A stretch of 64,000 bases of DNA from an uncultured Clostridia bacterium. Its GTDB lineage: Bacteria; Bacillota; Clostridia; Christensenellales; UBA1242. A model generated the notes under the pieces. That model was not told where the DNA came from, did not search any database, and was given only the letters and a program-made list of their open reading frames with translations. A program made the position numbers and the translations under genes. Positions 7,870-14,381 of this stretch are shown here, piece after piece (positions within the stretch are counted from its first letter, which is position 1; each line of letters begins with the position of its first letter). The DNA is taken from positions 1-64,000 of the forward strand of contig CAKVID010000003.1 in NCBI GenBank assembly GCA_934754355.1, in the 5' to 3' direction.

Positions 7870-8042
7870 GTAATTCTTTGTATAAACAAAGGCTTTTGCT
7901 TATAGCAGAAGTACTAACATGATGGAAGGAAGACAGGGACGAGCCCGTCCCACGGATTTGAGCTGTCCATGAATTTATAAATGCCTATCTCAAAGATTAC
8001 TTGAATTAATTCCATTTCAAGTAAGGCATAGGCATTTTTCTG
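7870..8042 (+). ncRNA. RT-associated structured RNA, copy B
   Basis: A hairpin CTTTGT 7876-7881 with ACAAAG 7886-7891 leads into the 42-nt core shared with copy A (7891-7932). The pair at core positions 14/25 changes from G-C in copy A to A-U here, a compensatory change. A different variable hairpin follows: GGGAC 7936-7940 with GTCCC 7947-7951, inside GACA/TGTC. The RNA ends with a strong terminator-like stem, AAATGCCTAT 7979-7988 with ATAGGCATTT 8028-8037, enclosing ACTTGAA/TTCAAGT, then a T run. It is a self-contained small RNA after the RT terminator. No promoter is convincing. Confidence 0.7.
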
Positions 8043-8193
8043 TTTAAAAAGCTATCCTAAAACAATGCAGAAAGAATAAATAAACTCTACAACCCAGACA
8101 TTCCTGAAGAAAATTATTAACTGTACATCACTGTACAGCGACTGAACACCTTACAAGAACTAAATATTAATTAAAAAATAAGGAGGTATTATA

Positions 8194-8397
8194 ATTATCA
8201 ATCATATGAAAAACAAATATAGATTTACTGGTATAGTGTATTTATTCGACACAATAGTCAGCAATAACTACATTGCTGAAACCTATGCTGTAACAGAAAA
8301 GAAAGCGATGAACAATATAACATTTAGATGCAAAAATGAAATGGGATATCTTCAACAAGCAAAAATAAAACTTGAAGGGCAATTGCAATTAATATAA
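8194..8397 (+). CDS. Small phage-type hypothetical protein, near-cognate start likely
   Basis: The protein from the in-frame ATG at 8206 has 63 aa. A perfect AGGAGG (8181-8186) lies 19 bases upstream of that ATG, too far for normal initiation, while in-frame ATT at 8194 (spacing 7) and ATC at 8197 are ideally placed; initiation at ATT adds four residues. The protein is an alpha/beta miniature (MKNKYRFTGI, then AVTEKKAMNN) resembling small phage proteins of unknown function. The bases between RNA copy B and this gene (8043-8180) show nothing else. Confidence 0.6.
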   Translation: MINHMKNKYRFTGIVYLFDTIVSNNYIAETYAVTEKKAMNNITFRCKNEMGYLQQAKIKLEGQLQLI

Positions 8398-8505
8398 ATA
8401 CTAAAACACCAACAAATTATTTATTACAAATGTAAAAATTAAAAAAATGTTTATTTGGTGTATTTAATATAAAAATAATAAAATTTAAAAATTAGGGAGA
8501 AATTT

Positions 8506-8967
8506 ATGGATTTTTTAATGTATGAAAAAAAATATAAAAATTATAATGAAATGTTCACAAATAGGGATGAAGAATTTGAACACTATCATTGCGATTTATG
8601 CGAAACATCACATCGAACGAAATCAGAAGCGTTGGCTTGTTGTGCAAATAAGAAAAGTAAAATTATACAAGTATTAAAAGAAGCACACATTAATCCTGTC
8701 AAATTTTTTAACAAAATTAGTAAATTAGATTTTGCTTTTCAAAAGAAATATTTTGGTTCAACAAGCTTATTGGGTGCAAAATATTATCCATTTTATAATG
8801 TAATCTTAATTAACGCCTTTCAAAATCTTGAAAGTGGAGATACTGAAGATATTTATCATTTAGCAAAAATGTCAATTAAAAATATACTTAATTACTATGA
8901 AAAAGAGTTAAAAGAAATAGGTGGTGGAAATATACAAGTTAAAGGTGGTCTTATACGAATTGGATAA
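8506..8967 (+). CDS. Hypothetical protein with putative zinc site (153 aa)
   Basis: Starts after AGGGAGAAATTT. Residues 26-50 hold CxxC (HCDLCETS) followed by CC, a possible treble-clef or zinc-ribbon site; the rest is helical and basic, including FFNKISKLDFAFQKKYFG. The family is not recognised. It stands between the RT/RNA unit and the giant RNA region and may belong to either module. Confidence 0.65.
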   Translation: MDFLMYEKKYKNYNEMFTNRDEEFEHYHCDLCETSHRTKSEALACCANKKSKIIQVLKEAHINPVKFFNKISKLDFAFQKKYFGSTSLLGAKYYPFYNVILINAFQNLESGDTEDIYHLAKMSIKNILNYYEKELKEIGGGNIQVKGGLIRIG

Positions 8968-9025
8968 TGTTACAGAAACAATGAAAATCTAGTAGACGAA
9001 AATACAATTAATACAAAGAGGTTAT

Positions 9026-9424
9026 ATGACATATAAATTAGCAAATGAAAATTTTATAATATCAGATATAGAAATTGAAGTCATAGAAAAAATTATAAAC
9101 GCTAAACGATTCGATTTTTCATTCACAAAAAATAAAAACGAAATATCGTTCGGTAAACTAAATTATGAGACTGGTGTTTTAACAGAAGGCTTTTGTGCAT
9201 TTAATGAATTAATTTCTAAAATTGGAAATCTTGCAGATTATAATTTACCAGACAATGACTTAGATGCATTACAAATCTTTTTAGACAGATTTAAAAAACA
9301 ACAAAGAATGTCTTCTATAATTTATAATTCAATATGTTTTATGGAAGAATGTGATATGAATATACATGATATTTGCAATTATTTAGGAATGAATTGCAAT
9401 GAATATTATAAATTTAGTAATTAA
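9026..9424 (+). CDS. Hypothetical protein (132 aa)
   Basis: A soluble alpha/beta protein starting at ATG after AAGAGGTTAT. The C-terminal third is helical with scattered cysteines but no CxxC pair. No family is recognised. Its stop codon is only 16 bases before the repeated GAAA-hairpin module that opens the giant RNA region, the same arrangement as the RNase H gene and its downstream RNA at 13399. Confidence 0.65.
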   Translation: MTYKLANENFIISDIEIEVIEKIINAKRFDFSFTKNKNEISFGKLNYETGVLTEGFCAFNELISKIGNLADYNLPDNDLDALQIFLDRFKKQQRMSSIIYNSICFMEECDMNIHDICNYLGMNCNEYYKFSN

Positions 9425-9440
9425 ATAAATTGCAAATGGG

Positions 9441-9486
9441 TATTTTTAAGGAAACTTAAAGCAATGAACCATGTTCGTTGTATCAT
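9441..9486 (+). repeat. GAAA-hairpin module, copy 1
   Basis: This 46-nt module is 41/46 identical to 13408-13453. It folds as TTTAAG-GAAA-CTTAAA (9445-9460) followed by CAATGAAC (9462-9469) pairing with GTTCGTTG (9473-9480). The second stem carries a compensatory G-C to A-U change relative to copy 2. It forms the 5' end of the giant RNA region. Confidence 0.8.
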
Positions 9487-10786
9487 TACAATAATATACT
9501 TAGCCTTATTTTTAAACCCTGAGAATAAAAGCAGACTATTGGTAAAAGAGTGTTACTCTTTTAACCAAATGTCTCATTTATTCTCATGAGTTTAAGAATA
9601 ATGCAAGTTGATATAGCATTTGCAATAATATTAGTGGCGAAATTCCTATTTTGACACCACAAAATAGTATGATTAATAGACATTGGCGATAATATGGTGT
9701 GCCGATGAATACTAGTTTCTATTTAATCTAAAAAAGACGCAAGGCAAACTGAGCAAGACTACTAGCCGAAAGCACTCGCTGCTTCGTTCAAGCTCGTTTC
9801 AAGGTGGAAGTCCTTGAGCTAATAAACCTTTATAGCAAAGGGATTTATGCTATCGGCTTTTATATCTTTTGACGACAAAAAGATAATTAATAGGCGTTTG
9901 AGGTTTTGAGTATTCCCCTGCCTAACCTCTCGGCATATGCACGAGGTAAAAATACTCACTATGCAAATGTAGTTTAAAGCAAAACATCAATTGAAGATGT
10001 GAGTAACAATTCTCACCATTTGCGACAACCACATTCCATAAGATCCTTCCAAATGTGGTTAATAACCTATAAACATTATAGGTTAGATAGAAATTATATT
10101 CTATCCCGTTTGTTGCTTACTCAATCAATGGAACTAACGAAAGAATAAGCAATGGAGGCAGAACCTAAGTTCCATAGACTGCCTTTTTATGAGCGATGAA
10201 ATAACAGAGTGTGTACTTTGGCAAGCAAAGTAACATTGGGTGGAAGTCCCACATTGCTCAAAATACCTTTTGGTAACTCAGTGCATAACAGCCGTGGTAA
10301 GCTGTCCTGAGAAGGTACAACCATGTTAATATTATGATTGATAGATTATGATATTAGCAGTGTGATTATTGCGAAATATTCGCAGGAGTTCTAACAAGAA
10401 CAACAATTGTATCTGTGCTTAAATAATATCTTAATAAAATTTACAATGGGTGGGGCACACAATAGACGCTTTCAGTGAAAGAATAATCCCAACACTGTAT
10501 GCAGGTGATATTGCATATAAGCTAGGAAATATCAATAAGTGCTTTAGTCTTGAAGTTCTGAAAAGAATGTATAACACCTTGCGTAGTTAAAGTAGCCCAA
10601 CGACTAATTGAGGATCTGCTATATTCTTCTGAATACTGGGTGAAATTTATTGGTATCAGACCAATCAGTGCATGTCAAAGGCAAGAAGTATTTGGGTCGC
10701 TCCCAAATGCTCAGACTTGCTTTCAATGTGATTGAATAATTAATTTATTATTTGGAGTAAGACGAAGGTCTACCAAAAGTTTTTAT

Positions 10787-10852
10787 GGGAAAGTAGCATA
10801 AATTAGGTAATGCCGATAAAATAGTACGCAGGTTCAATCCCTGCCCTTCCCA
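10787..10852 (+). ncRNA. tRNA-like domain lacking an anticodon arm
   Basis: Acceptor GGGAAAG (10787-10793) pairs with CCTTCCC (10845-10851) with one A-C mismatch and discriminator A10852. T8 and A9 equivalents follow, then D stem GCAT (10796-10799)/ATGC (10810-10813) with a loop containing AGG, and a perfect T arm GCAGG (10828-10832)-TTCAATC-CCTGC (10840-10844). Only 14 nt lie between the D and T arms, too few for anticodon and variable arms, so it cannot decode. No CCA is encoded. It could be an RNase P or maturation signal for the giant RNA. Confidence 0.75.
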
Positions 10853-10879
10853 TCAAAATTTATATATATTGGAGGAAAT

Positions 10880-11053
10880 ATGGCACCAGCAAATTTAAAC
10901 TATTATAGTTGGTTTTATTTTGAAGATATTCCTCATAAATCAGCAAAAGACTTGACGACAGAAGAAGGAATAAATAATAAAACAAAGAACAAACAATCAA
11001 ACCAAGTTAAAGAAGTATCATTTGAAGAAATGATGTATGGATTAGGAGTTTGA
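10880..11053 (+). CDS. 57-aa protein sharing FEEMMYG motif with the RT
   Basis: A short gene starting at ATG 10880 after TTGGAGGAAAT, immediately after the tRNA-like domain and one base before the next gene. The protein has an aromatic N-terminus (NYYSWFYFED), a polar linker and ends VSFEEMMYGLGV. The motif F48-E-E-M-M-Y-G matches F17-E-E-M-M-F-G of the reverse transcriptase, and the DNA is 18/20 identical over that stretch. It may be a short linear docking motif for a common partner, or a remnant of a duplicated RT N-terminus. Confidence 0.7.
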   Translation: MAPANLNYYSWFYFEDIPHKSAKDLTTEEGINNKTKNKQSNQVKEVSFEEMMYGLGV

Positions 11054-11054
11054 T

Positions 11055-11408
11055 ATGGATAAAGAAATATGTGAAATGTTTTTTAATAATATTAAAAATG
11101 AAATTGCCGAATTTGAGCATCATATGAAAGCACAAGGTTGTGATTATGTATATAACCATTCTTACTTGATTTCGAAATGGAGAGAACTCGAATGGTTTTT
11201 CTTATCATATGTTGAAGAAAATACTGAAGGCTTTTATGACGATATAATAGCCCCCTTAAGTAAAGTAGATAATATTTGCGAATCTATTATTGATGACTAT
11301 TCTCAATATTCGCATCCAGAATACTTCGATTTTTTTTGGTGCGAAGATTTATACGCAATTATCATTCATTTTATAAAAAAACAAACGAAAGGAGTAATCT
11401 TATGGTAA
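11055..11408 (+). CDS. Hypothetical acidic protein (117 aa)
   Basis: A helical, acidic protein rich in aromatic residues (WRELEWFFLSY, YFDFFWCEDLYAII) and without membrane-length segments. No family recognised. It begins one base after the preceding stop (TGATATG) and overlaps the next gene by 7 bases, so it is part of an operon running from 10880 to 13398. Confidence 0.65.
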   Translation: MDKEICEMFFNNIKNEIAEFEHHMKAQGCDYVYNHSYLISKWRELEWFFLSYVEENTEGFYDDIIAPLSKVDNICESIIDDYSQYSHPEYFDFFWCEDLYAIIIHFIKKQTKGVILW

Positions 11409-11854
11409 CTAATGGAATGTCCTCACTAAGATATGTCATTAGTGATTTTATGGAGCACAACGAGTTTTTTACAAAATTAAAAGGATTAGATTGGTATAAA
11501 GCCGAAGATACCATTTGCGAATTAGTTGAAAACCTATTAAGAATTAAGCCAGATGACAATATATTTTCTCGATGTGAACAAGCAGCTAGCGACGACACAC
11601 CTACTTTATTTGAAGAAGATGTTTATAAGCGTGTTGATAGATATTACCATAGAACTGACATATTAAATGCCATAGAAGCAGACCAAGAACAGAGAAACTG
11701 GGAAGGTGTTCCACGATTAGTTTATCAAATGCATGATATTGAAGCGTTGACTGATAAGTATGAAAATAGTATTACTGGCGAAGAGAACTTGCAAATTGCC
11801 AGAGAAACTTTACTAAATTATCAATGTCATAATGTATTTGAGGAGGTTGTTTAA
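11402..11854 (+). CDS. Hypothetical protein (150 aa)
   Basis: The start is taken as ATG 11402, which has an AAAGGAG site; a longer frame reaches back to 11336 but would lie inside the previous gene. The protein is helical and acidic, with no recognised domain. Its stop overlaps the next start (TAATG), indicating translational coupling. Confidence 0.65.
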   Translation: MVTNGMSSLRYVISDFMEHNEFFTKLKGLDWYKAEDTICELVENLLRIKPDDNIFSRCEQAASDDTPTLFEEDVYKRVDRYYHRTDILNAIEADQEQRNWEGVPRLVYQMHDIEALTDKYENSITGEENLQIARETLLNYQCHNVFEEVV

Positions 11855-12321
11855 TGACAATAAGAGAAAGTTTGTATCTGGATTTTAAGCACGAATGCGA
11901 CAATGTTAACTTTAACAACGAAGAAAAATGTGATGATAGTTACCAACTCATGATTGAACAATTACAAATCCAGTTTAAAAACAAAAAACATAATGATAAA
12001 AGTCTAACTCAAAAAGACATTACCTACATAAAAGATGTGTTGAATAACTTGGATTTATCACTAAAAGAAGCTTACTGCGAAATAGTTAACTTTCTTTGCA
12101 ATAGAAAATGCATTAAAACATACGAACAACGACATAAGTATTTTCACCACAGAACCAACAAAGATTTAGGGATATACTTAATACGAGCAATAGAAGAAAT
12201 AATCAAATATAGCAAAAGTGACCATATGTCAGTTGCTACTGATCTCGGAATGGTTAATAGCGAAGCACTAGACTTTTACGATGCGTTCAACGACGAAAAC
12301 GGATGGACGGAGGAAATATAA
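11854..12321 (+). CDS. Hypothetical protein (155 aa)
   Basis: Starts at ATG 11854 overlapping the previous stop, with GAGGAGG upstream. Residues 85-115 contain LCNRKCIKTYEQRHKYFHH, a Cys/His-rich stretch that could bind a metal, but the spacing fits no motif I know. The remainder is helical. Part of the 10880-13398 operon. Confidence 0.65.
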   Translation: MTIRESLYLDFKHECDNVNFNNEEKCDDSYQLMIEQLQIQFKNKKHNDKSLTQKDITYIKDVLNNLDLSLKEAYCEIVNFLCNRKCIKTYEQRHKYFHHRTNKDLGIYLIRAIEEIIKYSKSDHMSVATDLGMVNSEALDFYDAFNDENGWTEEI

Positions 12322-12323
12322 GA

Positions 12324-12731
12324 ATGAATCAAGAAATAAAAAAGCAAGAAGCAATTAAGAGAATGAAATCGCTAAATATAATAGATGATTGTATAAAAGC
12401 TTTCGAAACTAATAACGAAGTTTGGATGAGTGAAAACAATGGGATATTGTTTGAGTTAAATGACAATCCCAAAATACAATCTGCTATTACTAAGCTTGAA
12501 CAAGAATACAATATACTCGTGTATCATTGCATAAAAACATGTACGGAATTTGGAGTTTTAATAACAATGTTTTATGTGTCAGACCAGCAAGAAGAATGGC
12601 TTTTAGATTGGGAAGACATGGAATATAATTATGCCTGCTGTTATGTTTTAAATATGGACGATGATACATGTTCAGAATTTGGAACTATTGAATATGAAAA
12701 AATTAATGGTGGTCTAAAAAGACTAGCTTAA
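12324..12731 (+). CDS. Hypothetical protein (135 aa)
   Basis: ATG 12324 is chosen because GGAGG lies 10 bases upstream; a longer frame from 12303 sits in the preceding gene. A helical N-terminal half is followed by a beta-rich acidic C-terminal half (DWEDMEYNYACCYVLNMDD, EFGTIEYEKINGGLKRLA) of the sort found in small mobile-element proteins. Function unknown. Confidence 0.65.
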   Translation: MNQEIKKQEAIKRMKSLNIIDDCIKAFETNNEVWMSENNGILFELNDNPKIQSAITKLEQEYNILVYHCIKTCTEFGVLITMFYVSDQQEEWLLDWEDMEYNYACCYVLNMDDDTCSEFGTIEYEKINGGLKRLA

Positions 12732-12740
12732 AGGAGAAAA

Positions 12741-12974
12741 ATGTTAGAAATTATTTTGGACTATGAGGATTTTATTGTTGTAAAAAACGGTAGTCACTAT
12801 TATGCAATTTATTCGGAGGACGGTTATCATACCATAGAAAAACTACAACTGATAAAATCGGTTGGTGAAGATGTAGAAAATGTATTTGATGTAGATTTTG
12901 ATTATGATTACTCGGGAGAAGAACTAGATGGAACAAACTACCTCTATTTCAAAAAATATGAAGAAGACAGTTGA
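12741..12974 (+). CDS. Small hypothetical protein (77 aa)
   Basis: A compact beta-rich acidic protein (DFIVVKNGSHYYAIYSEDGYHT) starting after AAAGGAGAAAA. Its last 47 bases overlap the RNase H gene in another frame. Similar compact proteins are frequent in phage operons; function unknown. Confidence 0.6.
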   Translation: MLEIILDYEDFIVVKNGSHYYAIYSEDGYHTIEKLQLIKSVGEDVENVFDVDFDYDYSGEELDGTNYLYFKKYEEDS

Positions 12975-13398
12975 TATTTGGACTGATGGTGCTTGCAGTG
13001 GGAACCCTGGCAAGGGTGGATGGTGTTCAATTTTAATATATAATGGTACACAAAAGATTATTAGCGGCAATGAGCAGTTAACTACTAACAATAGAATGGA
13101 ATTAATGGCTGTAATCCAAGCTTTAAATGCCCTTAGAGAACCTTGTATAGTTAACTTACACAGTGACTCTGCTTACATAATAAATGCAATTAATAATAAC
13201 TGGCTGGAGAAATGGTCAAAGAATGGATGGATAAACTCAAAAAAACAAACAGTTGCAAATCAAGAATTATGGGAAGAATTGATTGCACATACAAAAATTC
13301 ATAATATTAAATTTATAAAGGTCGCTGGACATTCTCAAATAGAATTGAACGAACTATGCGACAAATATGCTAGACAAGAAATCAAAAAAATAAATTAA
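12928..13398 (+). CDS. rnhA: Ribonuclease HI
   Basis: A 156-aa RNase H fold with all catalytic acids: D20 (WTDGACSGNPG), E58 (RMELMA), D80 (LHSDSAY) and D145 (CDKYA), plus H135 in the flexible loop (VAGHS). It cleaves RNA in RNA:DNA hybrids. Residues 1-14 are an extra N-terminal stretch; ATG 12928 has GGGAG upstream, while Met11 lacks a site. In an element that also encodes a reverse transcriptase it could remove template RNA from cDNA, as host RNase H does for retrons, or serve element replication. A structured RNA follows immediately. Confidence 0.95.
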   Translation: MEQTTSISKNMKKTVDIWTDGACSGNPGKGGWCSILIYNGTQKIISGNEQLTTNNRMELMAVIQALNALREPCIVNLHSDSAYIINAINNNWLEKWSKNGWINSKKQTVANQELWEELIAHTKIHNIKFIKVAGHSQIELNELCDKYARQEIKKIN

Positions 13399-13407
13399 TC
13401 TATTGGA

Positions 13408-13535
13408 TATTTTTAAGGAAACTTAAAGCAACAAACTATGTTTATTGTATCATGATAATAAAAGCAAAAATAGATGAGAAGCCGAGAGGGGTTCATGTGG
13501 CGACAGAACCCATCCCCCCTTCACATCCATTTTTT
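13408..13535 (+). ncRNA. Small structured RNA sharing the giant RNA's 5' module
   Basis: Starts 9 bases after the RNase H stop with the GAAA-hairpin module (13408-13453; see 9441). It then forms a strong hairpin, GATGAGAAG 13473-13481 with CTTCACATC 13519-13527 (one A-A mismatch), enclosing GGGTTC/GAACCC (13489-13511), and ends in six T (13530-13535). It looks like a complete small RNA of about 130 nt with its own terminator. A further hairpin, GAATGAC/GTCATTC, follows near 13540-13561 before the next gene. Confidence 0.65.
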
Positions 13536-13592
13536 GAATGAATGACAGAGAGTAGTCATTCATATAAAGCAATAGGTTAATTTGGAGGCTAA

Positions 13593-13820
13593 ATGAATAA
13601 AAAAAGAAAATTGAAAGTGGTTAATATTGTTAATCAACTAAACAGTTCATTAAATATAGTCGAACAAGTTAAAGACGAAGAAGATGAAGCAAGAGAAAAT
13701 ATACCCGAAAACCTAGAGAATTCAGAATTGTATGAAGAATCTGAGCGTTGGAGCGACTTACTTGAAGACACTTCGTCTTCCTTGCAAAATATAATTGATA
13801 ATTTACAAGAAAAACTTTAA
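13593..13820 (+). CDS. Acidic coiled-coil protein, candidate antitoxin
   Basis: A 75-aa protein with a basic N-terminus (MNKKRKLKV) and a strongly acidic, helical remainder, starting after TTGGAGGC. It precedes a MazF/PemK-type toxin by 15 bases, the usual antitoxin position. It has no recognisable AbrB or RHH DNA-binding domain, so antitoxin function is inferred from context and charge only. Confidence 0.6.
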   Translation: MNKKRKLKVVNIVNQLNSSLNIVEQVKDEEDEARENIPENLENSELYEESERWSDLLEDTSSSLQNIIDNLQEKL

Positions 13821-13835
13821 AAGGAGGAAGCATTA

Positions 13836-14174
13836 ATGTGCCGTGGAGATATCTTTTTGGTGGATTTAGACAATCAACTCGGTTCGGAACAATCTGGTTT
13901 GCGACCTGCTGTAATCGTGCAAAATGAAGAAGGAAATACATATTCCCCCACAACGATTATTTGCCCAATTACATCCAGGAGCAAAACTCAAATTCCAACA
14001 CATGTTCCCATTTCGCCTAAAGATTGTGATATAATTAAAGAATCAATTATTTTGTGCGAACAAATTAGAGTTATTGATAAGGCTAGACTTAAAAAAAAAC
14101 TTGGTGAAATTCGCAATCAAAAAATCATAAATGATATAAATGAAAAATTAAAGATTTCTATAGGAGTAATTTAA
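13836..14174 (+). CDS. MazF/PemK-family endoribonuclease toxin
   Basis: A 112-aa protein with the family's core: RGDIFLVDLDN at 3-13, GLRPAVIVQNEEGN (22-35), TTIICPITS (39-47), then the TH(V)PI strand and the helix carrying LCEQIRVIDKARL. These toxins cleave mRNA at short sequences and are neutralised by a small upstream antitoxin. The start has AAAAGGAGGAAG. It likely stabilises the element or acts in defence; the partner would be the acidic 75-aa protein. Confidence 0.9.
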   Translation: MCRGDIFLVDLDNQLGSEQSGLRPAVIVQNEEGNTYSPTTIICPITSRSKTQIPTHVPISPKDCDIIKESIILCEQIRVIDKARLKKKLGEIRNQKIINDINEKLKISIGVI

Positions 14175-14175
14175 T

Positions 14176-14373
14176 ATGGAAAAATATTATAGATTAACTA
14201 AGAAAATTCAAAATGATGATGGAACTTCGTCCATACAATGCACACTAAAAGACACAGAACAGTGTCTATCTATACATAATGATTGCTCAAAATGTCCTAT
14301 ATTTAATGCTATTTTAGAGCATCTTTGTGTCTACGAAGATATTTATACCGATGAAGATGAATTAACAAAATAG
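14176..14373 (+). CDS. Small Cys-containing hypothetical protein (65 aa)
   Basis: Starts one base after the toxin stop, with GGAG inside the toxin's 3' end. Cysteines at about 22, 29, 37 and 40 (QCTL, QCLS, CSKCP) and 51 could form a small zinc site. Family not recognised. Confidence 0.6.
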   Translation: MEKYYRLTKKIQNDDGTSSIQCTLKDTEQCLSIHNDCSKCPIFNAILEHLCVYEDIYTDEDELTK

Positions 14374-14381
14374 GAGTGGTT

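Larger units (their letters stand above)
9441..10852 (+). ncRNA. Giant structured non-coding RNA region (up to 1.4 kb)
   Basis: 1.4 kb without a plausible gene but dense in strong helices. These include a GAAA-capped hairpin (9445-9460); a 96-nt rod with TTATTTTTAAAC 9506-9517 pairing GTTTAAGAATAA 9590-9601, GAGAATAAA 9521-9529 pairing TTTATTCTC 9577-9585, and an inner GGTAAAAGAGT/ACTCTTTTAACC; a domain closed by AGCCGA 9764-9769 with TCGGCT 9853-9858; TATCTTTT 9863-9870 with AAAAGATA 9878-9885; three successive hairpins at 10027-10060, 10064-10084 and 10086-10105; and ACTTTG/CAAAGT at 10215-10231. It ends in a tRNA-like domain. Size, phage setting and nearby tRNA-like element recall GOLLD and ROOL RNAs; assignment is unproven, and it may comprise more than one RNA. 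Confidence 0.75.

Noticed and set aside
6240..8042. Group II intron
   Set aside because: The RT has no maturase (X) or endonuclease domain, no domain V-like hairpin was found, and neither flank interrupts a gene.
10787..10852. Ordinary tRNA gene
   Set aside because: Only 14 nt lie between D and T arms, leaving no room for an anticodon arm.
9441..10852. tmRNA (ssrA)
   Set aside because: No tag-peptide reading frame and no typical 5' GGGG..GATTCGAC start; the acceptor 5' strand lies next to the D arm, not 300 nt away.
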